Shown here piece by piece: positions 44,801 through 55,764 of a DNA stretch of 64,000 bases. The translations under genes and the position numbers were made by a program. The notes under the pieces were generated by a model. That model was not told where the DNA came from. It did not search any database and saw nothing but the letters and a program-made list of their open reading frames with translations. The first letter of the stretch is position 1. The number at the start of each line of letters is the position of its first letter. Origin of the DNA: Symsagittifera roscoffensis (taxonomy: Eukaryota; Xenacoelomorpha; Acoela; Convolutidae); NCBI RefSeq assembly GCF_963678635.1, contig NC_087070.1, positions 40,493,831-40,557,830 of the forward strand. Direction: 5' to 3'.

Positions 44801-46932
44801 AGATCGATCGTGACGTCAAAGTTGCGAACGAAATCCCTCCCTAGGATGAACTGGTCGGATTCATCCAAATTCTCTACTACTAGGAAGCTCATCCAAAGAT
44901 GTCTTCCTCCGAGCTGCAGTGAGATGATCGGGGTTCGTCCGGCGACATAGATCGCTCCCTGATTGGCAGCTGCCAACCTGATGTTTGTCGGTATGAGATC
45001 CGATCTTTCGAAACCCATGTCGGTCCCAGTTTTGACTGGCATGACACTAACCACTGATCCCGTGTCTAGCAGTCCCTTTACTGAAAGTTGTCTGCCTTGC
45101 ACGTCCAGAACGTGTGCGGCCAGATCGGCCTCGCAACCAATATGCACCGCATCTTGTTCGAGCATCGCGTTGTGTCCGATTCGTCTGACCTTCAGCTCCT
45201 CTTGACCAATGTATATCCGGCCAACCTGATCGTTCGCATCAGTTATGTGAGCTTTCGTGTAGATATTGATGCCATCCACATTCATCAGAATCGGGTAAGG
45301 GCCATAGACATCGATATAATGTCCGTCCACTTTCATCAGCCTCGGACCTCCCGTTGTGAGCAGCGCTCGCACTGCCTTGGAGTCCAGTTTGGGATCCTTC
45401 TCCTTCAGGTAGTCGGCATAGATGTCCAGGTGGATTAGTGTAATCTCGGATGGTTCACTCAAGTTCTTGACCACCTGGTGCCCTGCGACTGAGATGATGG
45501 ACATTATTTTGGTCCCCGCCTTCGTCATGCCGAAAGTCTTGCCAGATATAACGTTCAGTTTTAGTCCCTGTTTCTTGGGCTCCTCTTTGTCTTCTACTTT
45601 TGTCGCTTTACCGAGGACATTAAGACTCTCCCGAAGATCTGTGCTTTCCAGCTCCGACCTTACCCATTGCTCCACTTCTTTCGTGGCAAGGTCCTGTTTG
45701 ACATTCTGCAGCGCTGTCCTTGCCGCCAGGCCGTAATCCACCTTGAGTGGACTAGACGACTCTGCTTCGAGGTTCGAGGCTACCACCTCGTCAGGCCATG
45801 TCTTAACCTTTTTGGTCGCAAAGGTGCTCGGTGTCGTTTCCTTTCTCCGAGATTCAGCCTCGTTCATCAGACGTGCTCGACTGGCCTTGACACCCGAAAG
45901 CGCCTCTTCGTGGCGGGGATGTTTCGCGTCCGCTACTGCGTCCCAAAATTGAGTACAATCCGACTTGAAGTGTCCCTCCAAATTACAGAAGAAACACCTC
46001 GGACCATATTTCATGATGAGCCCCCTGACGTACTCCTCATGATCCTCGTCGGTCGCGTCGGCGTCCTCAAGAAAGTGGCCTATGGCCTTCATGTTCTGTT
46101 TGTATGCAGAACACGCAGAAACGTGATGGTCCATCGAACCACAATTCGCGCACGACCTCCTCTTGTCCATGTCATCGCGAGGTTTGTACCAACTGGAATT
46201 CGCACCAGTGTTTGTCCCGCTATAGTTACCATAATTGCTGTAACGGTTTTGCGCCCTCGGTTTTATGAGTAAATACTCGCGTGACTTCATACGCAAGTCG
46301 TCAGGCGTGGGTACCTGGTCAAGCGACAGGGTGAAGTGAGTGGCCAACATCGTCTTCAACTCCTCACTCCTTACTCCATCCATGAACTTCGAAGCAATCG
46401 CCAAGTTTCGCTCGGATATTCTCTCATCCGGGTTGCTTCTCCTCCTGAGCAATTCAAGGTCATCCAAGAATTTATCTATTGATTCTTCATCTCTCTGTCG
46501 CCTCTTCTCGAACTTCACCATAGCCTGGTGCCCTTGTACTCCAGAGCCGAAACGATTCAGCAGGATGTCGAATATCTTGCGAGCGCTGTCTCTCTGATTG
46601 GCTCTTTTCGCCATTACACAATTTAATGCAGTACCCTCCAGGTTGCTTGTCAGCGCGCTGCACTCTTGTTTCTTGGAGAGATTCTCTTCCTCAAAGTGTA
46701 ACTTCATCACTTCTATCCAAGTATCAATGCAGCCGTCTGACTCGTCTTTATATGACTTCGGCTTTTTCAGTGTTCTTCTTGACCTCTCTCCTCTCTCGGT
46801 TGACTTCGAGAGCTTGGTAATGAATGTTTCAAGAGATCTGTTCAGAGGCTCAAACATCGAGGCATACATCGTTGTGTCTTGCGAGACTGTAGTCAGATCT
46901 GGTACTGAACTGACTTGTGGCACGGTTGGCAA
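38890..46932 (-). pseudogene. Element C Pol polyprotein with macrodomain, two in-frame stops
   Basis: One frame from 46932 to 38890, interrupted by TGA at 41842-41844 and TAA near 41380. Order: Gag C-terminal half, zinc knuckles CANCGSMDHHVSAC and CFFCNLEGHFKSDC, retropepsin LLDTGSVVSVMP, RT with FRYLN, TLDLGSAFWQVPLR and YVDD, RNase H LDTDAS, a long acidic linker with repeated LSGE, integrase HHCC and DDE core (QIDH, FQSDNGKAFVG, VERQNRTL), GPF module KKWRGPFQITEV, acidic tail and the macrodomain-like domain. All catalytic motifs are intact, so decay is recent. The Gag half upstream is in another frame. Confidence 0.92.
38893..39333 (-). other. Macrodomain-like C-terminal domain of the Element C polyprotein
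   Basis: Same domain as in B: SDFILTERTCAIAITAD, GKYLCFLVTKATDRQHVNPE, LVLALTRLRDFLVERG, LSLPLYDPNRGKL, LYALVHVIFSETDIEVYLHK. The Lys of FLVTK is kept here where B has Arg. The YDPNRG loop is the same as in A and B. Confidence 0.7.
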
Positions 46933-48374
46933 TCTTGTCTCCGGGGTGGCATCTGCCTCCGGCGGGACTGGATTCTTGTTTCTATGACTGCCCTTGGCCG
47001 CTCCTTGTTTCTATGTTCGTAGTTCGTTCTCGAGCCTTGCTGGGTTCTGGCACTGTTGCCCGTACCATCTCCAACATTCGCATTGCGTGAGCGTTCCCTT
47101 GAGTTGGAACGCTCCTGCCAACTACTCCCATTCAGGATCGCGTCAAGCTTCCGCATCATCAAGTCAGATTTGGCATCCAACCTCCTTTCCAGGCCAGTCA
47201 TCGTTTGGGCGTAGGTATTATCATGATCATTCAATAATCGCTCGATCTCTCTTGTCATCCTAGCCTCTCTTTCCTCTGACTCTTTGTTTGCCTGTGCCAG
47301 GCTCTCCGCCAGGCATTGATCGGTTTTGCGAATCAACTGAGCTTGATCAACCCTCGCCTGCGATTTCACGTGCGTTAGTTCATCTCTCAGATTCTCTTGA
47401 CCCTTGTGAGCTCTCTCATCCACCTGATCTATTCTTTTAGTCATGTCCCGTCTCAGTTCATCCAGACCATTCATTACGCCAGCGAACATGTCACTTATGT
47501 CGCCAGTGGCCCCAAATGACGGGGTTAGTCCCATAGAAGATGAGGTCAACGGCGGCTGCAGCCTGGTGCTTGATGACGCACCGCCTCTTTGCTTGCTCAT
47601 CGACGTCATTAATCTGTCGAAGGTTGACGACGCTCCCATCGTTATCCCATCTGACATGGGCCTGGTCGGCGAGGTTGATGACGCCTTCCTGCTCATATCA
47701 TTCCTTGGGCACGGTGTGAAGTTCACATCCGGATGGGTTATCTCCGGGTAGTCATCACTGGAAGTCAAACCTACAGTTGGTAGTGACGCCATGCGTTCGT
47801 CGTACAAGGACTTCCAACTCTTCTTGGCCTTCGAACCCGTTTGTTCTCCACTCGGGCTTATACTCGACATCATCGCGTTGTTGCTCTGCTTGGCCAGAGA
47901 TGAGTGGGTACTAGCCGAATGTGAGTATTCTCCCCTCCACCTGTGACTCTTGGTCTCCGATTTGGACATTCCCCTGTACAACACTTCCTCCCGAGGTTCG
48001 ACCTCGGGACGCTCCGAGATCTCCTCTGTCCTCTCGGCTTCCTCCCGTTCGAGGATTTCGTCTGGCTCAAAGTCGGGTCGAATGAGCGTTCGCTCCCCTT
48101 CGTCAAAGGGATCCACCAGCGTTTCGCTCACAGGCTCGGCCTCGGCGCTCCGCCTTTGATTGCCATCGAGGTTTTTCTCGCTCCTTAGTTTCATTTCGCT
48201 CACTGAAAGATCAGGTTGACCTTTAGTCGATTCGTCTTCAGCAAACGCGTCGGAAGCGCTGCTAAACGAGGTTTGGCTACGCCTAGTTCTAAACTTCCGC
48301 GTGCTTCCCTTGCTTAGCCTGGGAATTTTAGTAGTCGATCCTAGCGAGTCCCTGCGCTGCATAGTTTTTAACAA
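46893..48374 (-). CDS. Element C Gag N-terminal frame
   Basis: 493 codons. Basic and Ser-rich start, acidic middle (EREEAERTEEISERPEVE), then a long coiled coil (DELRRDMTKRIDQVDERAHKG, EREARMTREIERLL) and a basic C-terminus. This matches the layout of the first ~330 residues in B (acidic, then coiled coil). It overlaps the next frame by 40 bases at 46893-46932. In B the two parts are in one frame, so the simplest reading is a frameshift mutation; a programmed shift cannot be excluded from one copy. Confidence 0.75.
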   Translation of the reverse strand: MLKTMQRRDSLGSTTKIPRLSKGSTRKFRTRRSQTSFSSASDAFAEDESTKGQPDLSVSEMKLRSEKNLDGNQRRSAEAEPVSETLVDPFDEGERTLIRPDFEPDEILEREEAERTEEISERPEVEPREEVLYRGMSKSETKSHRWRGEYSHSASTHSSLAKQSNNAMMSSISPSGEQTGSKAKKSWKSLYDERMASLPTVGLTSSDDYPEITHPDVNFTPCPRNDMSRKASSTSPTRPMSDGITMGASSTFDRLMTSMSKQRGGASSSTRLQPPLTSSSMGLTPSFGATGDISDMFAGVMNGLDELRRDMTKRIDQVDERAHKGQENLRDELTHVKSQARVDQAQLIRKTDQCLAESLAQANKESEEREARMTREIERLLNDHDNTYAQTMTGLERRLDAKSDLMMRKLDAILNGSSWQERSNSRERSRNANVGDGTGNSARTQQGSRTNYEHRNKERPRAVIETRIQSRRRQMPPRRQDCQPCHKSVQYQI

Positions 48375-48775
48375 AATGAAAGTGTTCGTAATTTGATGGC
48401 AACCACAAACAAGATTTAGTTAAATCACTTAACGCTGCCTACTCGATTCCGTCAGTATCAAAATGTCTCTTAGATCTCTCACGACCAAACTAGTGACTCA
48501 GCTAAAGTTACACACAGGGTCTACCCAGTATTGATATAATGCTAACTCAACCCGGTTGTATAGTATAACAGTATCACTAAGTTTCCACAAGATATAATCG
48601 ACACACACAACACAATCGATAATCAGATAAGAATATCCTATAGGTGACAGCGACCTTTTGTCAATATCAATTTATCGCCACACAATTTATCCAGTCACTG
48701 CTTTGTTAAATTTAAACAATTTTTTTTAAAAAGCAGTTTTGATTCAGAAATAGATAAATAAAACTTAGTCTTAAA

Positions 48776-49118
48776 GAAAAAGACTTCCCCCAATCGGAAC
48801 GATCCGAAAGAACGAAGCCCAGGACACAGTCTTCTCAAGTGGGTGTGTGTCTGCCTATTACACCCACCGAGGTCTTCTTTTAGGTGTCCTGCGATTGCCC
48901 GAGCTGTCCTACCAAGTAGCTCAAGGCAACCTCTGATCGAAATTTTCTAAAGTCTATGAAAAAGCTCCCCCACACCCGGAACGCTCCAAGTGCACGAGAG
49001 CAGGGAACAACTTTTCTTCTCAAGTGAGTGTGTATTTGCCTAATACACTCACCGAGGTCTTCTTTTATTTGTTCCCGGATTGCCCGAACTTTCCTATTAA
49101 GTAGCTCAAGGCAACCAC
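48776..49118 (-). repeat. Two tandem stem-loop cassettes with compensatory changes
   Basis: Unit 1 is about 48776-48932, unit 2 about 48957-49118, roughly 75% alike. Unit 1 outer stem 48821-48828 with 48885-48892, inner stem 48840-48847 (GTGGGTGT) with 48861-48868. Unit 2 outer stem 49004-49011 (GGGAACAA) with 49070-49077, inner stem 49025-49032 (GTGAGTGT) with 49046-49053. Inner loops are 13 bases. The differences between units keep the pairing in both stems. Confidence 0.8.
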
Positions 49119-49349
49119 ACAACCAAAATCACAATAAAAAAAAAAAAATCTTTGTTCGGGCACTTCTGATACACCCAATGTAGAATCCAAAGTTGATCAC
49201 GAATTTCCGGGTCAGAATGGGTTCTTATGATCCTGATAAGCACGCCTAATATCCTAATATGATCTTAATTAAATGGATATTTTCCGTTTCCCAAATTGCC
49301 ACAGAAATTTTACTCAAGTCTCTAACAAGGAAGATCGTTAGAAGGTTTA

Positions 49350-51420
49350 AGACACTCCGGAGGGTTACCTCGGAGGGTACCTTGATCACCCAAGTTACTT
49401 CGGAGGGTACCTTAATCACCCAAGTTACTTCGGAGGGTCCCCCTAAATTTACTGAGGAGGGTCAATAAGATGCTTAATATGCTCCGGAGGGTTACTTCGG
49501 AGGGTACCTCCAAAATTTTCAAATTTTTTGATCTCGCTTAGAAGGTTCTCCTACTAGCTTCAAAAAGCGTCAAAACAAGGTAAGAGCTCTAAGGGGAGCT
49601 GTTATAACTTCTTAGGGTGATCTCGTGGAAATTTTCCACTAAGGAGGGTTGCTAAAGGGTTTAGCTGACTCCGGAGGGTCACTTCGGAGGGTTCCCCCAA
49701 AATCAAGAAAAAGGGTTATATCACCGCAGTAAAGCCTCTGAAAGCGGTCTACCTGACTTAAAACTAGGTTGGCTGACACGGTCAACCTTCCCAGTTGAAT
49801 AAAAAGATGTTTTGATAAAATTTTCTGCCGCTCGGAGGGTTGCCCGTGATTTGGACCCTCCGAACCAACAAATTCTAAAAAATTTTTTCTTTTCCGAAAT
49901 AATCAACCCAAAAACGGTTGCGATTCGGAAAAGTGGTCAAAAACGTCGACTTATGGTACCAAAATTATCCCGATCGGATCACTAGTCTTTGAGAAATCGC
50001 CAAAAACGCGTTCAACAAAATGGCCTTTTTTCACCACCTATATAGGTTCTGAAGGACTTTTTCCGCAATTCCGGTCGAAAGTGCCTAAAAATACTTGAAA
50101 TGAGCGTAGCAGCCCTGTACGGCACTGGAATAATACAAAAAACCGGACCAAAATTGGTTTAGAAACAAAAATTTGGCCAAAAACTATCAAATTTGGACCC
50201 TCCGATTCCTTCCTTTTCCAAACCTTAAGTCGTTAGCTCTATCCACGGAGCTACTCGGAGGGTTGCCCAAAAATTTCTCTAGTAACCGAGCACGTTATGC
50301 CAGCACGCTCCTAACGCAAAAAATTTTATTGCTCTAACTCTAAAAACTCAAAAACTCGATCCCCAAAACAGATTGACAAAATACAAAAAATTATCAAAAT
50401 TTTGATCGAAAAATTTTCGTTTTTCTAACTTCTACTGAGTCTTTGCTCACGCGATTTCTTTAGTGAAGGGGATCGAACTACGTAGCTACTCTCTATATAA
50501 AAGCTTTTTGCCTATCGGAAAAGCTCGGATATCCGAAAATTTGGGGGTCTACAGTTTGGTCGAAAATTGGTAATTTTCGACAAAAAATGGGTGTTTCTTG
50601 GGTCTAACTAGGAGATAAGTAATATATAATAGGGATAATAATCAATTAATAGTCGTTAATGAATAGTACTATACCCTCCTTTGCACCAAAATATCCGAAT
50701 TAAGACCCTTAACTCGGAAATTTGTAATCGATGGAGGGTACAATCGGACCGCGCTAATCGTGCCCCCCACCACTTAAGTTTTAATGAAATAGTACCCGAA
50801 CGATACTAAAATTGTTTCAACGATACCCAACAGTCGTTGCGGATGTTGTCCTTGATGTCCCTGTTGAGTGTGGAACACGCTGATCAGCTTGCCACACTAC
50901 CCTCCGGCCACCGGCAAAATCACCATTAACGTGCTTAAACACTCAAATTACACTCGAGGGAGGGTATCCAACCCTTCACCAAAACACACAATCTTTCTAT
51001 CAGAAACGATATAAATCAATCTGAAACAACAACAAATAGGAAGGTCAGATCACATCTCGTCCGGAAATAACATATAAACTGTCACTTTAAGTTTTTTACT
51101 GTTTTTGGTCTTTTTTGGATTTTTTACTGTTTTTTGTACTTTTTTGTTTTTAAATAATTATGTTTTTGGCTTTTTCTTGGTTATACACTGTTTTTGTTTG
51201 GTTTTACGCTTTCTCTTTAGTTGTTTTTGGTCCCGGGACCTCGGGACAAGCGGCCTCATGACTTCCCACCTAACCCTCCGGCCCCCGGAATTTTCGGTGT
51301 TAACTAAGTTAAAAAGCTAAATTGTACTAGACGGAGGGTACGCACCTTCCCCCTAGTACAATAACGGTCATTAAGACCTCTAACTCGGGCATACGCCCGG
51401 AGCGGAGGGTTCGTCGCTGA
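49350..51420 (-). repeat. Dispersed CGGAGGGT word in the Element C leader
   Basis: About 20 copies of CGGAGGGT or close variants over 2 kb, mostly in one orientation (plus strand), some as CTCCGGAGGGT or ACTTCGGAGGGTACC doublets at 49358-49510 and 49670-49692. A few are inverted (ACCCTCCG near 49855, 50211 and 50900). Confidence 0.85.
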
Positions 51421-51460
51421 AACGCTTGCTGATCATGATGGTTTCATGCCTTTAACAGGC

Positions 51461-51476
51461 CCACTCAGGAGCGCCA
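51461..51476 (-). promoter_or_regulatory. Putative primer-binding site of Element C
   Basis: Minus strand TGGCGCTCCTGAGTGG, 12 bases inside the LTR end. Shares its first 11 bases with Element B. The tRNA is not identified. Confidence 0.45.
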
Positions 51477-51488
51477 TAAAAACGTCTA

Positions 51489-52370
51489 TGTAACATTCGC
51501 CCAAATATCACACAGCGACGGAGCGTAGAAAAAGTACCTATTAACGACTGGCAGGCGTCAGTTACCTTAATTCTACTCGTTTTCACCGTCTCGACCTTGC
51601 CAGTTGATTTTCTGGTCTGTCTAGGGCAAAGTAAAAAGTTACCATTTTTAGGCCATCAGTCAAACGACTTTTGATCAGCTTTCGTTTATATGCGAACACA
51701 ACCACATAGCTGAGTCTCGGATCCTCAGACTACGTGATTGTCATTAAAAACACGGCTCGAACAACCTATTTTTATATGTTTTCGTGTGACAGTTTTATAT
51801 TAAATCCATTGGAGATGGATTGACCCTTTCATTTTTCTATCTACTCATGTCCTGAAATATCAAATATTATCGGTGTTTAATTAAGATCTAGGACATTACA
51901 GCAGCTGTTAAAGTTAGTTTATACAGTCCCTTCACATAGACAGTCTCTGGGGGACCAAGCCTCCGCTCCCGTGATTTTCTTGAGATAACACTCTTATCTC
52001 CTATATTTCGTGTCCCGGGAGGGTTCCGTGGTATTTCTCTTCCCCCCACTGAAGCCTCCGTCTCCACAAATATCCGTCGCTAAGGTTCTTATCGTGTGTT
52101 ATTGCCACGATAAGAGGCTCCGTGTTTTTCTGTCTCTGATACAACTGTTCTTCACAATCTATATCGTGGTTCTGATTTTCGTCTTTTCATTCAAAATGGC
52201 CGTCTTTTTTCTATTTCTCAGAAATGTTCTTCTTCCGATCGAAATTTTAAAAATAAAAATTCTAGAACATTCTGACCCTCCGTCGCAACACTTTTTTGTT
52301 CATAAGGCCTTTAGTCACTTTTTTTTCTGTCGCGGGAAGGTTGTGCTGTGTCATCTGGCAGAATGGCACA
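51489..52370 (-). repeat. Element C 5' LTR
   Basis: 882 bases. Compared with 34293-35168 it has many substitutions and short indels, for example in 51835-51935 and 52120-52145, and its AATAAA site is changed. It ends precisely against Maverick major capsid sequence at 52371. Confidence 0.92.
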
Positions 52371-53227
52371 CTGGTTTTGACGAGATGGAATGATAAAGGT
52401 TTTTGCTATAGTTTCCATATAATTGTAATGAGCAGGTTCCCTTTCCAGATTCCTCTGCAAATATTGATGATTAGGTTCGGCTACTAAAATTTTTCTTGTA
52501 AACAGTGAACTATCAACAATTTTCAGACTAACATTTGCATTATCAGACAGCATGTAAAAATTAGGTCTAGCTCGAATTAGTTTAATTTGAACTTTGGTAT
52601 TTCGTATTAAAAATTTTCACAAGTAGACAAGTCAATGGCTAGCCTGCCATAAAGTGAAAAAGTTATCCCTGCTCCTAAAGCATTTGCTCTATCAGTGAAA
52701 GGATACATATAAAATGCTTCCGGATATTCTTCAAAACTATACCGGTGACAAGCAAGTTTTCCTTTAGTACTCACTGCCGACGAGTTGAATTCGTTCGATA
52801 TTTGTGCTTTATGAGGATATAATCCATTGGCGTTGTAAACCATTGTATTATTAAAATAAACTTCCCAATTGGAGAATAGAGTATGTAGTAGATTGTTTAC
52901 ATAAGTTAGGTAAGTTTGTGATTCCTCATCTGAATCTTTTTCCGATTTTGCTTTAAGTTCAGCTTTTTCTTTTCTATAAGCTTCAAACAATCTTCCTTTG
53001 ATTAATTGAAGCTTTAAGCTGAGGTGGGTATCAAGCATATCCAAATAAAGACTACGGTTTGTCTCAAAGTCAAACTCAATACTGCTTTCATCTAGAGAAG
53101 TACTGGGAATTACTTCTGGTATGTATGATGAAATTATTGTTTCCAAAACTGGGATTTTATCAAAAATCTCCAAAGAAGAATTTTTAAAAGCTCCGTACCG
53201 AAAATGACTACTTAGATTTACACTCAT
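52371..53227 (-). pseudogene. Maverick major capsid protein, copy 1, truncated
   Basis: The ATG at 53227 overlaps the stop of the upstream small basic gene (ATGA). The frame runs to 52607 with a segment (YVNNLLHTLFSNWEVYFNN, then MVYNANGLYPHKAQI) typical of the double-jelly-roll capsid of Maverick elements. A frame break in a T-run near 52607 is shared with copy 2. The next piece (52553-52371) is cut by the LTR of Element C, so the C-terminal third is missing. Confidence 0.8.
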
Positions 53228-53613
53228 TTTATCTTGTCAAAAATGTTTTTGCGAGAGCGAATGGTTTTTGAACTAATTTTTTGAGAAATGGCTCTTCTTG
53301 TTCTACGCTTGGATTTCTTTTTTCCACCTCCCAATTGTTTTCGAACTGTTTTTCTTCCAACATCTTTTGCAAATGTTTTGAGTTTTTTTCGTCCATGGAC
53401 ACTTTCTCCAATCTCTGGAGCAGCAATTCCAAATAAATCTCCTCCGATTCTTTTTGCAGCTGGGATTATATATTTTTTAATAAAGGGAATTGCAGTTCTC
53501 CCAAGAGTTTGTGCAAGAGCACTAAAACCTCTTCCACGCTGTCTTGCATGTCCACGAAAAATAGAAAAATTAGCTGAATTTTGAGCAACCATTTCGTATG
53601 AAGTATAAATCAA
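53224..53613 (-). CDS. Small basic Maverick virion protein, copy 1 (pVI/pX-like candidate)
   Basis: Up to 129 codons, intact; a likely start is the Met at 53592 (MVAQNSANF). An N-terminal Gly/Arg stretch (RGHARQRGRGFSALAQT) is followed by an amphipathic segment (AIPFIKKYIIPAAKRIGGDL) and a Lys/Arg-rich tail. Position just before the capsid gene and composition fit the small basic minor virion proteins of these elements, compared with adenovirus pVI/pX. The assignment is by context and composition. Confidence 0.55.
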   Translation of the reverse strand: MIYTSYEMVAQNSANFSIFRGHARQRGRGFSALAQTLGRTAIPFIKKYIIPAAKRIGGDLFGIAAPEIGESVHGRKKLKTFAKDVGRKTVRKQLGGGKKKSKRRTRRAISQKISSKTIRSRKNIFDKIK

Positions 53614-53794
53614 AAATGATTATACGAAATCTTGCGAAACAAGAGAACAACTCGTGTAATTCCTACGGACACAAAAGAACTTTTTCACCCGTAGTATCCC
53701 TTAGTTCTATTTTTATGCTGTGGAAAGAGTTTTTTTTTAAATTTTAATTGTAGATTTTTGATGGATTGATAATTCATGTTTTGTCCTGTAGATA

Positions 53795-54460
53795 TTATGT
53801 CTCCCTTTTTTTTACTTTGGAAATGAAAGGAATACAACGCAGTAAAGGAGTTTTTTTATCGCCTACTATATTATATGCTATAATATCACTATAAATCATT
53901 GGGGGATGTATTCTTATAATGTCGTAAGAATACTGAGGATAATGTGGCCCTGTTCCTTTTATTATAACACCTGTCTGATTTTGTTCTAAATCACAACCAA
54001 AATTGTGACTCAAATCAGCACTTTGAATTATAAACACTGATTGATCCTCAAGTAAACGAATGGTAATTTGTTGTGTAATCGTATCTAATGATACACAAAT
54101 TCCGTTATATTCATTTTTTTGTGCGCCTATACGTTTTCGAACTTTGTCATTCATGGCTACAACTATATCAACAACTTTTACTTACATTCCAGGTTCAATA
54201 TAAATCGGTTGAATCTTTCTTTTTTCCTAAGGACTTTCTCGTCCATCTATGAAAGTGAATTTACCCTCTGTAACGTTTTGGTACAATGAAGGGTACAGTT
54301 TTTCTGAAATAACAACCTCCCATTCTCCTTTTAGATGTATTTGTTCCGGTAGAAAATTTGTAGAATAGCTAAGACTATTATTCGGATAACAATTAAAAAA
54401 TGCATTAGAAACTAGCTCAATAGTAAAAGAATCCATGACAACTGATCGATAGAAACTCAA
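53795..54460 (-). pseudogene. Maverick penton-like minor capsid gene, copy 1
   Basis: Two open pieces. 54460-54227 holds the N-terminal pattern FLPEQIHLKGEWEVVISE with LYPS, characteristic of the minor capsid (penton) protein in Mavericks. 54154-53795 holds the C-terminal part (DLSHNFGCDL, PHYPQYSYDIIRIH). A frame break and an in-frame TAA lie between them, at about 54187-54230; the TAA recurs in copy 2. Confidence 0.7.
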
Positions 54461-54481
54461 TTTTAAAAAAATGACTTACTA

Positions 54482-55712
54482 CTAATCTGAACATTTTCTC
54501 AGCTCTTTTTCATAAAATTTTCCCAGAATTTCTTCATTTTCGAGATCTTTGATGATGTATTTAGGTTTTTTTGTAGATTTTGCCGAAATTTCAAAATTTT
54601 CATCTGTAAACTGTGGCTTGTATCCTTTTCGGAATGAAATATCATTTTTCGAAAATCTAACTCTATCACCAATTTTGAGTTTTGGTTTAGTATAATACTT
54701 GATTGATTTGTTATACAATATTGATAAAAAATCACTGTTTTTCACATCTCTGGGAGATTTTCTATTTGATCGATGTTTGCGGCAGTTCAATGTAGAAACA
54801 AATTGCTGCAATTTGGGGACAAATTTTTCACCATGATCTTCAATGTAACGATATATTACATGTTTTAAAGACTGAATTGCTCTCTCTGCAAATGCAGCTT
54901 TTGTTTCACTCATTGTTGAGTAAACTTCAATGTCTTTCTCCTTGCAAAACTTTTTAAAAGTTCCCACATATTCTGTTCCTTTATCAACTCAAAGTTTTTC
55001 AGGAGTGTTTTGCGAGAATTATTTTTTCTAAAAGCTTGTAAAGTGTTTTTGTCATACTTTGTTTTCATTGTTTGAATTCTGACAAATCTCCAAAAAGTAT
55101 CTACCGCAACTAATAAATATTTGACTCCATTGTTTTGACTAGCTAACTTATCTACAAAAGCCAAGTCCATACACCAGATTTCATCGATATATTTAGAAAA
55201 CGCTTGAAGTCTTCGGAAACACTTGATTGGTGGACCAAATTTTGTATACGATGTCTTGGTTTGTAAAAACTTTTCTACTTTCTTTTCTGATAAACCACTC
55301 GCTTTACTCAAGTTTTGAATAGAACCGTACGCAGCTCTGCCCCTAGAATACAATCTGTTTAGTCTAACCTTTTCAGATTTTGAGAGGAATCCAAGTTCCT
55401 CTATCTTTTGCTTTGGCATTCTCGTTAATAACAATTTTAGGTGGAAGTTGAGTTGCTTCCAAAAAATTAAAGTAATTGTCTGGAAAATCGGTATTTTAGC
55501 GCTTTAGTGCACACACAAAGTCTACAATAGATTTTTTTGTATCTCGATTATCTAAAATAATATTGTCAGACTAGCTGAGTTTAATTCTAGGAGAATTCAA
55601 AATTAAATCTATAATGTGGTTATTGTTGCTCGTTTTCAACCTCGCATTTACAGCACTGTGAACAGAATCAAAGTTCTTTGGTACAATCTCCTCTTTTGCT
55701 TGCTTTTGTTCC
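54482..55712 (-). pseudogene. Maverick retroviral-like integrase, copy 1
   Basis: Pieces: N-terminal region (55712-55440, several breaks), 55434-54910 with SKASGLSEKKVEKFLQTKTS and the first catalytic Asp region IWCMDLAFVDKL, then VDKGTEYVG (second Asp) after a TGA near 54984, and 54967-54482 with ETKAAFAERAIQSLKHVIYR (catalytic Glu) and a C-terminal SH3-like region (KIGDRVRFSKND). All three acidic residues are present, but the frame is broken. The TGA is shared with copy 2. Confidence 0.8.
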
Positions 55713-55764
55713 AATTTTTGTTTTCTTGGAAGTGCACTTTGTGATTGATAAACTGAGTTCGGAT

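Larger units (their letters stand above)
48375..51488 (-). other. Element C 5' leader
   Basis: 3.1 kb with no recognisable gene. Contents: duplicated stem-loop cassettes (48776-49118), a dispersed CGGAGGGT word (49350-51420) and a putative primer-binding site (51461-51476). The word GGGCAT-GCCCGGAGC near the LTR end (51388-51404) is also in the B leader (30768-30784). Confidence 0.7.
34293..52370 (-). mobile_element. Element C: full-length but disabled Ty3/Gypsy retrotransposon
   Basis: 18.1 kb, minus strand: 5' LTR (51489-52370), leader, Gag (48374-46893), Pol with macrodomain (46932-38890), ORF3 remnant (38534-35915), 3' UTR and 3' LTR (34293-35168). It is the same lineage as B, but Gag and Pol are in different frames and Pol has two stops. 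The LTRs differ by several percent including small indels. Flanks do not match: the left is unique sequence, the right is Maverick capsid gene. So either one flank was rearranged or the element is a recombinant of two copies. Confidence 0.9.

Noticed and set aside
48776-49118. CRISPR-like repeat arrays
   Set aside because: Two long imperfect units within a eukaryotic retrotransposon leader; no regular spacers and no cas genes.
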